A DNA stretch of 10,239 nucleotides from Candidatus Subteraquimicrobium carltonvillense (GCA_002339355.1 DDKQ01000094.1:1-10239); one strand, 5' to 3'; numbered from the stretch's first letter, positions 1 through 7,533 are shown. Notes: a model not told the origin generated them from the sequence alone. Translations and numbers: made by a program.

Positions 1-1916
1 GCCAAGCGGAATACGATGACCCCGCGAACAGGCGTTTTCACGCTCAACCGAATGCTTGTCCCAGGTGTGGTCCCTCCCTTCAACTAGCGATGAGTCGGGA
101 GTCGCCCGGACGGCCATACGGCTCGTCTGAGGCGCCTGTCAGGGCGGGAGTCGGGAGTGTGATACGATGTGAGGATTCCATCACAGAGACCATCAAACTA
201 CTGAAAGAAGGAAAGATCGTGGCCATAAAGGGGCTGGGCGGATTTCATCTGGCCTGCGATGCGGAGAACGATAAAGCCGTGGAAACCTTGAGAGTTAGAA
301 AGAGAAGACCTGGTAAGCCACTCGCCATCATGCTCCACGATGTGAAACAAATCAAAAAACACTGTTTCGTCTCAGAGGATGGGGAGAAGATACTCAAAAG
401 TCCCCAGAGGCCCATCGTGCTTCTCCTCAAGAAACCCGAGACCTCCATCTCCCCTTTGGTGGCTCCCAATAATAACTACTTGGGGGTAATGCTTCCGTAC
501 ACGCCGCTTCACTATATCCTGCTCAAGGAATCGGGTATGGCACTCATCATGACCAGCGGGAACATAAGTGAAGAGCCCATCGCCATGGAGAATGAAGAGG
601 CTCTGAGGAGATTGGGGCATATCGCCGATTATTTCCTGATGCATAACCGAGACATTTATTCGAGATACGATGACTCGGTGGTGCGGGTAATCGATGGAGA
701 GCTAATTATGATCCGGAGGGCGAGGAGTTTTGCCCCCTTCCCAATTCGCCTACCCTTTAAAGTCAAGGAAATTTTGGCCTGCGGACCAGAGCTTAAGAAC
801 ACCTTCTGCCTCACACATGAAAATTACGCTTTCCTCAGTCAGCACATTGGGGACATGGAAAACCTGGAGACCTTCGAACATTTTGAAACCACCCTTGAAC
901 TTTACAAGAGACTTTTCAGAATCAATCCCAAGATAGTCGTCTACGACCTTCACCCCGAGTATCTCTCGACGAAATATGCCTTATCCCTAAAGGGCGTAAA
1001 ATTGGTGGGGGTTCAACACCACCATGCCCACATAGTCAGCTGCATGGTAGAAAATGAAGTGAAAGATAAAGTCATTGGGATATCCTTTGATGGTTTGGGA
1101 TACGGGACGGACGGCACAATCTGGGGAGGAGAAATCCTCATTGCCGATTGGAAGGGGTTTGAGCGAGTCGGTCACCTAAGATACGTTCCCATGCCCGGTG
1201 GAGCGGCTGCCATCGAAAAACCATACAGAATGGCCTTTGGCTTCTTGTATTCATTCTTCGGTGAAAATTACAGGGATTTAAAGATTGATTTCTTGAAATT
1301 CTTGGATGAGACCGAGGTAAACATAATGAAGAGGCAAATCGATAAAAAGATTAATTCTCCCCTTACCTCCAGTTGTGGTAGATTATTCGATGCAGTTTCT
1401 TCTCTGACGAGGATCAAGGATGAAATCGATTATGAAGGGCAAGCCGCCGTGGAACTGGAGATGGTAGCAGACCCCAGCATTGAGGAAAGCTACCCCTTTG
1501 AAATACAGGCGAAGGACGAAGGGCGAAGGACGAGGGGCGAGTATCGACTGGTTATTGACACCAAGCCGATCATCGAGGGTGTGGTCAGAGATCTGGAAAA
1601 TGGAGTTTCCGTCTCCATAATAGCAGCGAAGTTCCACAACACCGTGATGGAATTCGTTTTGGATATTTGTAAGCGGATAAGAGAGCGAAAGGCACTGAAT
1701 AAAGTGGTTTTGAGTGGTGGAGTTTTTCAGAATGTTTATCTCCTAACCAATCTACCCAGAAGGCTTGAAAGGGAAGGATTTGAGGTTTTTATACAGAAAA
1801 AAGTTCCAGCTAATGATGGAGGAATATCATTAGGACAAGTGGTGGTGGCAAACGAAATCTGCAAGGATGAAAATTCAATCCAAGGAATAGGGGAGAAAGA
1901 TGTCACGGAAGGGTAA
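1..1916 (+). CDS. hypF: Carbamoyltransferase HypF, 5' end cut by window edge
   Basis: HypF uses carbamoyl phosphate and ATP to carbamoylate the C-terminal Cys of HypE, the first step in making the CN ligands of [NiFe]-hydrogenase. The frame is open from position 3, upstream of the first ATG at 90. Codons 6-89 encode the second zinc-finger half (EYDDPANRRFHAQPNACPRCGP), so ATG 90 is internal and the acylphosphatase domain plus the first zinc finger lie off the window. Counting from ATG 90, a YrdC-like domain follows at about residues 25-215 (KGLGGFHLACDA, KRRPGKPLAIM, MTSGNISEEP). The Kae1-like domain runs from about 225 to the end, with the metal-binding HHHAH at 310-314, then GGVFQN and ANDGGISLGQ. 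The linker after the zinc finger (about residues 1-28) is unusually GC-rich and repetitive. A 14-base tandem repeat is translated near residues 474-484. The stop overlaps nrdD by 17 bases. Identity is near certain; only the true start is unseen. Confidence 0.97.
   Translation, partial: QAEYDDPANRRFHAQPNACPRCGPSLQLAMSRESPGRPYGSSEAPVRAGVGSVIRCEDSITETIKLLKEGKIVAIKGLGGFHLACDAENDKAVETLRVRKRRPGKPLAIMLHDVKQIKKHCFVSEDGEKILKSPQRPIVLLLKKPETSISPLVAPNNNYLGVMLPYTPLHYILLKESGMALIMTSGNISEEPIAMENEEALRRLGHIADYFLMHNRDIYSRYDDSVVRVIDGELIMIRRARSFAPFPIRLPFKVKEILACGPELKNTFCLTHENYAFLSQHIGDMENLETFEHFETTLELYKRLFRINPKIVVYDLHPEYLSTKYALSLKGVKLVGVQHHHAHIVSCMVENEVKDKVIGISFDGLGYGTDGTIWGGEILIADWKGFERVGHLRYVPMPGGAAAIEKPYRMAFGFLYSFFGENYRDLKIDFLKFLDETEVNIMKRQIDKKINSPLTSSCGRLFDAVSSLTRIKDEIDYEGQAAVELEMVADPSIEESYPFEIQAKDEGRRTRGEYRLVIDTKPIIEGVVRDLENGVSVSIIAAKFHNTVMEFVLDICKRIRERKALNKVVLSGGVFQNVYLLTNLPRRLEREGFEVFIQKKVPANDGGISLGQVVVANEICKDENSIQGIGEKDVTEG
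92..158 (+). repeat. GC-rich linker with an 11-base direct repeat inside hypF
   Basis: The 11-mer GAGTCGGGAGT occurs at 92-102 and again at 148-158, flanking a GC-rich stretch. The translation (rich in Ser, Pro, Gly and Arg) falls exactly between the zinc-finger and YrdC-like domains, where HypF proteins normally have a short linker. This looks like a small repeat element or low-complexity insertion tolerated in frame. Its origin is not established. Confidence 0.45.
1508..1541 (+). repeat. Period-14 tandem repeat within hypF
   Basis: Two 14-base units, GGCGAAGGACGAAG (1508-1521) and GGCGAAGGACGAGG (1522-1535), differ at one base and are followed by a six-base partial third unit. The period is not a multiple of three, so each unit is read in a different frame, giving the charged stretch AKDEGRRTRGE. 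The stretch sits between conserved blocks of the Kae1-like domain and is probably a surface-loop expansion by replication slippage. Confidence 0.6.
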
Positions 1917-4900
1917 AAGCTCCCAACCCATTATATATGTCAGAACCTCAAAAGATGAAATTGAAAAGTGGGACAGGAAAAAGATCCTTGAAGCTCTGAT
2001 CAGAGAAACCGACATCGAGCAAAACTTGGCCGAAAAGATAAGCCAGGAAGTGGAGGAGCAAATCATCTCCTCGAAGCTTACCACCGTTACCGCTTCTCTC
2101 ATCCGAGAGCTCGTGGACACCAAATTGGTCGAGTATGGTCTCGAAGAAGCTAGGAAAAAACACGCCCGCCTAGGTGTGCCCCTCTACGATACAGAACAAG
2201 CCATTCTATATCCCAGCAAGGAGAATGCCAACATCCCTCATAACCCCGAGGCATCGAATCTGGTCCTTGCGGAGCAGATTAAGAAGCAGTTTGCCCTGGC
2301 AAAGGTGTTCTCCCAGGATGTAGCCGATGCTCATATGCGCGGAGATATTCATCTCCACGATCTAGGATACCCAGACAGACCATATTGCTCGGGGCAAAAT
2401 TTGGAATACATCAAGAAATTCGGGTTGAAATTGCCATTCTGGGCCACCGCTAAGCCCGCCAGACACCCCGAGGTCCTTTTAGAACAGATGATAAAGATGT
2501 CCGCAGCCCTCCAAGGACATTTCGCCGGAGCCATCGGTTGGGACGCGGTGAATCTATTCTTCGCCCCTTATCTGGTGGGCTTAAGCGATAAGGAAATCCA
2601 TCAATTGGCTCAGATGATGATATTCGAGTTCTCCCAGCAAAGCGTGGCCAGAGGAGGCCAAAGTCTGGCACATGACGAGGGAATCTTCATCTATGACGAA
2701 ATAGATGAGAAACTCATGGTGATTCCCATTGGTAAATTCGCGGAAAAGTTCTTAGAGGGGAATTCTACATCGGAGTTTCAGCTAGCTCAAATTACGGAAC
2801 CCCGGTATAAGGCCATAAGTTTTGATAGAAAAACGAGAGGGATAAAACTCGCAAAAATTTATGCCGTCTCAAAACACAAACGCCGTAGCAAGCTGGTTAA
2901 AATTAAAACCAATTTGGGACAGGAGATAAACGTCACAGAAGATCACTCAATTTTTACCATCGATGGGAAAGGCCGAATACTACAAATATCCCCATCACAC
3001 AAACCTGAAATCATCCTTGGTCTTTTACCCAACGGTCTTAGCGAAGAAAGCTTGTTGGCTTCGCGGGTTCCTCTCTCTCCTTTAAGCGTTCAAAGAATCG
3101 ACGAACAAACATCCGATCATGGATTCGTTTACGACATAAGTGTTCAGGGAACGGAGAATTTCCTAACCGCTCAAGGGATATTCGCTCACAACACGATTTT
3201 TAGCGATCTCAACTTGTACTGGGAAGTTCCAAAGCACTTTCAGGACGTTCCCACCATCGGTCCGGGTGGGGAATACACCGGAAAGACCTATCGAGATTAC
3301 CTAAAAGAGGCACAAAAATTCGTTTGGGCTCTCTTCGATGTATACAAAGAGGGAGATGCCCAAGGTAAGCCCTTCTTCTTTCCCAAACCTTTGCTCCACA
3401 TTACCTCAAAATTCTTTGAGACCCCAGGACATGAAAGGTTCCTCAACCATATTTCGGAGGTGGCCAGCCTTAAGGGTAATACCTACTTCGTTTTCGACCG
3501 CGGCGATACTTACCGCATAAATGAATGTTTGACCAAAGATACCAAAGTCCTAGTAAAAATTGGTGGGACTATTTACTATTCTTCCATTGAAGACGTGTAC
3601 AAAATGGCTGGCGATGGAGAAGGATGGAAAAATTTGAAGAATTTAGAAGTGCTCTCAATCGAAAATGGCGTGTCAAAATTTAAAGCAGCTAAAGGAATTC
3701 TTAAGCGATACCACACTGGGGAGATTATTGAGATTGAGCTCGAAGATGGTAGTTCAATTAAAGTAACACCCAAGCACCCATCCTTGGTTCTCCAAAATGG
3801 TACCCTCTCCGTTACTCATTCCATAGAGCTTAAACCCGGAGATTATATGCCAACTACAAAGGGGGCTCGAAACGGACATTTAAATTTCTTAAAAATCAAA
3901 TCCATTAAACGAGAACCTTGTTCTGGATACGTCTATGACTTTGAAATGGCTGATGACAATAATCCCATCTTTCAACTCCCAAACGGAATTGTGACACACA
4001 ACTGTTGTAGGTTGGCTTTTGAGCTCGATTCAGCAGATTTGGCCGAGGCAAAGCAACCCTGGAAGATGAGATATTCCACCCTGCAAAATGTATCCATCAA
4101 TCTGCCGCGAGTGGCTTATCTGAGCAAGGGAAAAGAGGAGGAGCTCCTCGATAAAATTACACAACTCATGGAGCTCGCCGCCAAGGCTCATCTTCAAAAG
4201 AGAGCCTTTCTTGAAAAGCTCCTAAGAATGGGCGAAAAGGGACCGCTGGCACTACTGGCCATCGAGCTCGATGGAGAACCCTATCTTCGCATGCATCGAG
4301 CTACACACCTTTTTGGCATCGTCGGATTGAATGAGCTCGTGCAGACACATACCGGTAGGGAACTCCATGAAAGCGAAGAGGCTCTTAAATTCGGACTGAA
4401 GATTATCTCCCATATGAAACTCACGGCCAATAAACTATCAAAAAAGCACGGTCTGCGCTTCGTTTTGGAGCAGACACCCGCGGAGCACGTGGCTTACAGA
4501 TTTGCCACGCTGGACATGAAACACTTTCCAAAGGAAGCCTCTCGAGTTGTTAAAGGAAATATAGATTTGGGTGAAATTTACTATACCAATTCCGCATATC
4601 TCAATGTGGGAGCTCCAATCGATCCCATAGAGCGCGTGACCATCGAAGGGATGTTCCATCCCTTAATCGAAGCTGGTTGGCTCTCTCATATCTGGTTGGG
4701 AGAGGCTCAACCACCTCCGGAGTCCATCGCCAATTTCGTTACAAAGGTATTCAAAAATACCAACAACTCTCAAATAGCTTTCTCACCTGAATTCACCTCC
4801 TGCCTTAATTGTGGAAAAATCACTCGAGGACTTCTCGACAGCTGCCCTTGCTGTGGTTCTGAGGATGTAGAGGGGATAACCCGGATCACGGGATATTTTT

Positions 4901-5034
4901 CCAGAACAACCCGCTGGAATAAGGGAAAATTGGGTGAACTCAAGGATAGACACAGGGTGACTATCGATCCCAATTATGGCCCCGCCAAGAGGGCCTTGGA
5001 AAGACTTAAAAGAGAGGAGAATGGGAAGAATTAA
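1900..5034 (+). CDS. nrdD: Anaerobic (class III) ribonucleoside-triphosphate reductase NrdD, with two inteins
   Basis: NrdD reduces ribonucleoside triphosphates to deoxyribonucleotides by glycyl-radical chemistry in the anaerobic cytoplasm. The 1044-residue precursor starts with an ATP-cone allosteric domain (about residues 11-100). The reductase barrel follows, with MRGDIHLHDLGY, GHFAGAIGWDAVN and the split block QSVARGGQ / TIFSDLNLYWE. The C-terminus has a zinc site (C968, C971, then C982-P-C984-C985) and the glycyl-radical motif RITGY, with candidate radical Gly998. Two intervening sequences, residues 255-431 and 543-701, each end in His-Asn and read as inteins. Removing them leaves about 708 residues, normal for the family. 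Start ATG 1900 has a GGGGAG ribosome site at 1890-1894 and overlaps hypF by 17 bases, suggesting translational coupling. The activase gene nrdG is not in the window, so it must lie elsewhere. Identity is very secure; splicing is inferred from motifs. Confidence 0.97.
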   Translation: MSRKGKSSQPIIYVRTSKDEIEKWDRKKILEALIRETDIEQNLAEKISQEVEEQIISSKLTTVTASLIRELVDTKLVEYGLEEARKKHARLGVPLYDTEQAILYPSKENANIPHNPEASNLVLAEQIKKQFALAKVFSQDVADAHMRGDIHLHDLGYPDRPYCSGQNLEYIKKFGLKLPFWATAKPARHPEVLLEQMIKMSAALQGHFAGAIGWDAVNLFFAPYLVGLSDKEIHQLAQMMIFEFSQQSVARGGQSLAHDEGIFIYDEIDEKLMVIPIGKFAEKFLEGNSTSEFQLAQITEPRYKAISFDRKTRGIKLAKIYAVSKHKRRSKLVKIKTNLGQEINVTEDHSIFTIDGKGRILQISPSHKPEIILGLLPNGLSEESLLASRVPLSPLSVQRIDEQTSDHGFVYDISVQGTENFLTAQGIFAHNTIFSDLNLYWEVPKHFQDVPTIGPGGEYTGKTYRDYLKEAQKFVWALFDVYKEGDAQGKPFFFPKPLLHITSKFFETPGHERFLNHISEVASLKGNTYFVFDRGDTYRINECLTKDTKVLVKIGGTIYYSSIEDVYKMAGDGEGWKNLKNLEVLSIENGVSKFKAAKGILKRYHTGEIIEIELEDGSSIKVTPKHPSLVLQNGTLSVTHSIELKPGDYMPTTKGARNGHLNFLKIKSIKREPCSGYVYDFEMADDNNPIFQLPNGIVTHNCCRLAFELDSADLAEAKQPWKMRYSTLQNVSINLPRVAYLSKGKEEELLDKITQLMELAAKAHLQKRAFLEKLLRMGEKGPLALLAIELDGEPYLRMHRATHLFGIVGLNELVQTHTGRELHESEEALKFGLKIISHMKLTANKLSKKHGLRFVLEQTPAEHVAYRFATLDMKHFPKEASRVVKGNIDLGEIYYTNSAYLNVGAPIDPIERVTIEGMFHPLIEAGWLSHIWLGEAQPPPESIANFVTKVFKNTNNSQIAFSPEFTSCLNCGKITRGLLDSCPCCGSEDVEGITRITGYFSRTTRWNKGKLGELKDRHRVTIDPNYGPAKRALERLKREENGKN
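2662..3192 (+). other. Mini-intein 1 in NrdD (177 residues)
   Basis: This in-frame insert (precursor residues 255-431) separates GGQ from TIFSDLNL, which are contiguous in intein-free NrdD. It begins with Ser255 (SLAHDEGIFIYDE), has an N-terminal splicing block B with Thr and His (INVTEDHSIF), a C-terminal block with VYDISVQGTENFLTAQG, and ends in the penultimate His and terminal Asn of GIFAHN. The first C-extein residue is Thr432, so splicing would use Ser1 and Thr+1 nucleophiles. No LAGLIDADG or HNH endonuclease motif is visible, and the length is near the minimum for a splicing domain. It is probably a mini-intein that has lost its endonuclease. The boundaries come from the motifs and are probably exact. 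Confidence 0.9.
3526..4002 (+). other. Mini-intein 2 in NrdD (159 residues)
   Basis: This in-frame insert (precursor residues 543-701) opens with CLTKDTKVLV, a classic Cys1 intein start. It carries block B with Thr and His in IKVTPKHPSLV, a C-terminal block with SGYVYDFEMADDNNPIF, and ends in GIVTHN. The +1 residue is Cys702, followed by Cys703 (CCRLAFELD). The rejoined extein would read YRINE-CCRL. At 159 residues there is no space for a homing endonuclease, and no endonuclease motif is visible. By eye the stretch is more AT-rich than the flanking nrdD sequence, consistent with an acquired element. It is not an obvious recent duplicate of intein 1: the nucleophiles differ (Cys/Cys versus Ser/Thr) and the sequences are dissimilar. 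Confidence 0.93.
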
Positions 5035-5123
5035 AAGAGGAGAAAGTTGAGCAAGATTAAAAGAACTGATAGACTTAAAAACACAGAATTAAAGGGAAAA
5101 CTGCTTAAACGGGGGAAAATCAT
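5035..5123 (+). other. nrdD-hypC spacer with degenerate purine-rich repeats and the hypC ribosome site
   Basis: The gap and the last codons of nrdD contain several loose copies of a motif like AATTAAAAGAGGAGAA (around 5007, 5028, 5056, 5078 and 5091). These look like a diverged tandem array with no clean period. GGGG at 5112-5115 precedes the hypC ATG at a workable distance and is its likely ribosome site. No terminator hairpin is visible, so read-through from nrdD into hypC is likely. Confidence 0.4.
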
Positions 5124-5348
5124 ATGTGCTTAGGCATACCGGCAAAGATCGTCAAAATTGACGAACGCCAAATAGCGGATATTGAAATCGGGGGCATTGT
5201 AAGGAAAGCAAGCTTGCAGTTGGTCCCAGAAGCAAAGGTAGGAGACTATGTCATTGCCCATGCTGGATTTGCCATTCAAATTCTCGACGAGAAGGAGGCT
5301 CAGGAGACTCTAAAACTCCTGGAGGCATTCAGTGAAATACCTGAGTGA
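5124..5348 (+). CDS. hypC: [NiFe]-hydrogenase maturation chaperone HypC
   Basis: HypC is a small chaperone that pairs with HypD while the Fe(CN)2CO group is built, then binds the hydrogenase large-subunit precursor to deliver it. The 74-residue product has the normal family length and begins MCLGIPAKIVKI. The essential Cys2 is exposed once the initiator Met is removed. The rest fits the family beta-barrel (VGDYVIAHAGFAIQ) with a C-terminal helix (EKEAQETLKLLEAF). It follows nrdD after an 89-base gap, and its end overlaps hypD by 17 bases, so the two partners of the HypCD complex are probably translated in a coupled way. Identity is secure. Confidence 0.97.
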   Translation: MCLGIPAKIVKIDERQIADIEIGGIVRKASLQLVPEAKVGDYVIAHAGFAIQILDEKEAQETLKLLEAFSEIPE

Positions 5349-6420
5349 GTATCGAGACCCAGTCCTGGCCCAAAAGGTCATTGAAAATATCAAGAAAATC
5401 TCCCATACACCAGTCAATCTTATGGAGGTCTGTGGCACTCATACCGTTACCATCTCCAAAAACGGGATAAGACAGGTGATGCCCAAAACCGTGACATTGC
5501 TCTCCGGTCCGGGGTGTCCCGTCTGCGTCACGGCCAATGAGGATATCGATAAGACCATTTGGCTCGCCCGGCAACCCGGAGTCATTCTTGCAACCTTCGG
5601 TGACATGATGAAAGTCCCCAGTTCTTATTCGAATCTTTCTGCAGAGAAGGCCGAAGGTGTGGACATAAGGGTGGTCTATTCCACCCTCGATGCTTTACAG
5701 GTCGCCGATGACAATCCGGATAAAAAAGTGATCTTCTTCGGGGTGGGATTTGAAACCACCTCCCCCACCATTGCCCTCTCCATATTGGAGGCAAGAAAGC
5801 GAAAACTCAAAAATTACTCCGTTCTGGCCCGTCATAAGCTTATTCCACCGGCAATGGCCGCGCTTTTAAGCCTTGGGGAAGTAAAACTTCATGGATTTAT
5901 TTGCCCTGGACACGTGAGTACCATCATAGGAAGTAAACCCTACGAATTCATCGCGGAAGAACACGGTATTCCCTGCGTCATTTCGGGCTTTGAGCCTTTG
6001 GATGTCCTTCAAACAATATACATGCTGGTGAGACAGGCAGAAAATGGTGAAGCTAGGGTCGAAGTGCAATATAAGAGAAGCGTTCGCCCCGAGGGAAACA
6101 CAACGGCCCTGAAGATCCTCGATGAAGTCTTTGAAGTTTGCGATGCCGATTGGCGAGGCATCGGTATTATCCCCAATAGTGGATTCAAGCTCAAGGAAGA
6201 GTACTCCGACTTCGATGCGGATAAAATCTTCGATGTTGATGTTCCTCCCCCGAAGGATGATCCTCCGGGTTGCAGCTGCGGAGAGATTTTAAGAGGGGTC
6301 AAATTTCCCTACCAGTGTAAATTATTCGGGAAGGCCTGCACTCCTGAAAGGCCCATTGGACCATGTATGGTCTCTTCAGAAGGTGCTTGTGCAGCATATT
6401 ATCGCTATGGCACCGGGTAA
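5332..6420 (+). CDS. hypD: Hydrogenase maturation protein HypD
   Basis: HypD is the [4Fe-4S] scaffold on which, with HypC, the Fe(CN)2CO moiety is assembled in the cytoplasm. The 362-residue product has the full expected length. Visible motifs are CGTHT with Cys34, the GPGCPVC redox/thiol motif with Cys62 and Cys65, GDMMKVPSS, GFETTSPTIA, CPGHVSTIIG, and a Cys-rich C-terminus (GCSCGEILRG, CKLFGKACTPERPIGPC, EGACAAYYRY) that holds the cluster ligands. The start is GTG at 5332, inside hypC, with GGAGG at 5321-5325 six bases upstream; the family N-terminus KYLSEYRDP follows directly. All key cysteines are present, so it should be functional. Confidence 0.98.
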   Translation: MKYLSEYRDPVLAQKVIENIKKISHTPVNLMEVCGTHTVTISKNGIRQVMPKTVTLLSGPGCPVCVTANEDIDKTIWLARQPGVILATFGDMMKVPSSYSNLSAEKAEGVDIRVVYSTLDALQVADDNPDKKVIFFGVGFETTSPTIALSILEARKRKLKNYSVLARHKLIPPAMAALLSLGEVKLHGFICPGHVSTIIGSKPYEFIAEEHGIPCVISGFEPLDVLQTIYMLVRQAENGEARVEVQYKRSVRPEGNTTALKILDEVFEVCDADWRGIGIIPNSGFKLKEEYSDFDADKIFDVDVPPPKDDPPGCSCGEILRGVKFPYQCKLFGKACTPERPIGPCMVSSEGACAAYYRYGTG

Positions 6421-6423
6421 GGC

Positions 6424-6502
6424 GTTGACTGGTTTGTTAGTTGGCTGGTTGGCTTGACTTCCTGCAAAATAAGCTAACTAGCAAACCAACAAACTGGCGA
6501 AC
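6424..6502 (+). repeat. Long imperfect hairpin between hypD and hypE
   Basis: Two 32-base arms, 6424-6455 and 6471-6502, are inverted copies around a 15-base loop (6456-6470). By hand, 24 of 32 positions are Watson-Crick pairs, and four more become G-U pairs in the plus-strand RNA, leaving four mismatches. The arms consist of GTT/GGTT-type steps (GGTTTGTTAGTTGGCTGG) and their complement. The structure fills most of the 99-base hypD-hypE gap and ends 17 bases before the hypE GTG. There is no U-run after it, so it is not a standard terminator. It could be a palindromic intergenic repeat, an RNA processing or stability element, or a control of hypE translation. Confidence 0.75.
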
Positions 6503-6519
6503 AGATAAGTGAGGTTTTA

Positions 6520-7533
6520 GTGGTGAAGAACGAGAAAATATTGTTGGCTCACGGTAGTGGTGGAAAGTTGATGCACGATCTAGTAAGCCAAATCTTTCTC
6601 AAGAAATTCCACAATCCCATCCTCGCCAAATTGGATGACATGGCCATGTTTAAATTGGGCGAAGCCAATCTAGCCTTTACCACGGATACATACGTGGTCA
6701 ACCCCCTTTTCTTCAATGGCGGGGACATTGGCAGGCTCGCCATTTGCGGAACGGTGAATGACCTAGCGGTAAGTGGTGCCATGCCCAAATATATCAGTGC
6801 TGCTTTCGTCATAGAGGAGGGCTTTCCACTCTCCGATCTGGAAAAAATCCTGGATTCCATGGTTAAAGCAGCTGAGGAAGCGGGTGTGATCGTGGTTACC
6901 GGAGATACCAAGGTTGTGGAAAAGGGAGGAGCGGATAAACTATTCATCAATACTGCAGGCGTTGGAATAATCCCCGAAGGAATCAATATCTCTGGCTCGA
7001 ATGCGCTAGTCGGCGACAAGGTTATCCTCTCGGGTTCCATCGGCGACCACGGAATCGCGGTGATCAGCCAAAGAGAGGGATTGGAATTTAAAACTCAAAT
7101 TAAAAGCGATTGTGCACCCCTAAATCACTTGATTGCAGAGATGCTCCAGGTGACAAGGGCAATCAGATGTCTTAGAGATCCCACGAGAGGGGGATTAGCC
7201 AGCACCTTAAATGAATTCGTTACCCAATCCAATGTGGGGATATTCATTGAGGAGCAAAAAGTTCCCATAAAGGAAGAAGTTCTTGGAGCTTGTGAAATGT
7301 TGGGCTATGATCCCTTCCACGTCGCCAATGAAGGGAAATTAGTAGCCATAGTCGATCCCAAAGACGCCGACGAAGTTATAAGGGTGATGCAAAGGAACAA
7401 ATACGGCAAGGGAGCTCAAATCATAGGAGAGGTCATTCCCAATCCAAGAGGCAAAGTAATCATTAAAACTGCAGTTGGAGCCACTCGAATCCTAGACATG
7501 CTCGTTGGTGAGCAACTTCCCAGAATCTGCTAG
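6520..7533 (+). CDS. hypE: Hydrogenase maturation protein HypE (thiocarbamoyl dehydratase)
   Basis: HypE accepts a carbamoyl group from HypF on its C-terminal Cys and dehydrates it with ATP to a thiocyanate, which supplies CN to the iron on HypCD. The 337-residue product has the N-terminal PurM/AIRS-like ATP fold, with LLAHGSGGKLMHDL at about residues 8-21 and KLDDMA around residues 38-43. Later family blocks include DIGRLAICGTVNDLAVSGA, TGDTKVV and RDPTRGGLAS. It ends in the diagnostic PRIC with carbamoyl-accepting Cys337. The start is GTG 6520, preceded by a weak GTGAGG at about 6509-6514; GTG 6523 is an alternative. It follows the hypD-hypE hairpin and is the last recognised hyp gene here. 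Confidence 0.97.
   Translation: MVKNEKILLAHGSGGKLMHDLVSQIFLKKFHNPILAKLDDMAMFKLGEANLAFTTDTYVVNPLFFNGGDIGRLAICGTVNDLAVSGAMPKYISAAFVIEEGFPLSDLEKILDSMVKAAEEAGVIVVTGDTKVVEKGGADKLFINTAGVGIIPEGINISGSNALVGDKVILSGSIGDHGIAVISQREGLEFKTQIKSDCAPLNHLIAEMLQVTRAIRCLRDPTRGGLASTLNEFVTQSNVGIFIEEQKVPIKEEVLGACEMLGYDPFHVANEGKLVAIVDPKDADEVIRVMQRNKYGKGAQIIGEVIPNPRGKVIIKTAVGATRILDMLVGEQLPRIC

Noticed and set aside
2662..4002. Homing endonuclease within the inteins
   Set aside because: Both inteins are under 180 residues and no LAGLIDADG, HNH or GIY-YIG motif is visible between the splicing blocks.
5007..5110. CRISPR-like array near the nrdD-hypC spacer
   Set aside because: The purine-rich units are degenerate, have no constant spacing and no unique spacers between identical repeats.
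6549..7040. 163-codon open frame on the minus strand opposite hypE
   Set aside because: It lies wholly inside hypE, which has complete family motifs. The translation is Ser/Pro-rich with no recognisable domain, and there is no ribosome site; it is an antisense shadow.
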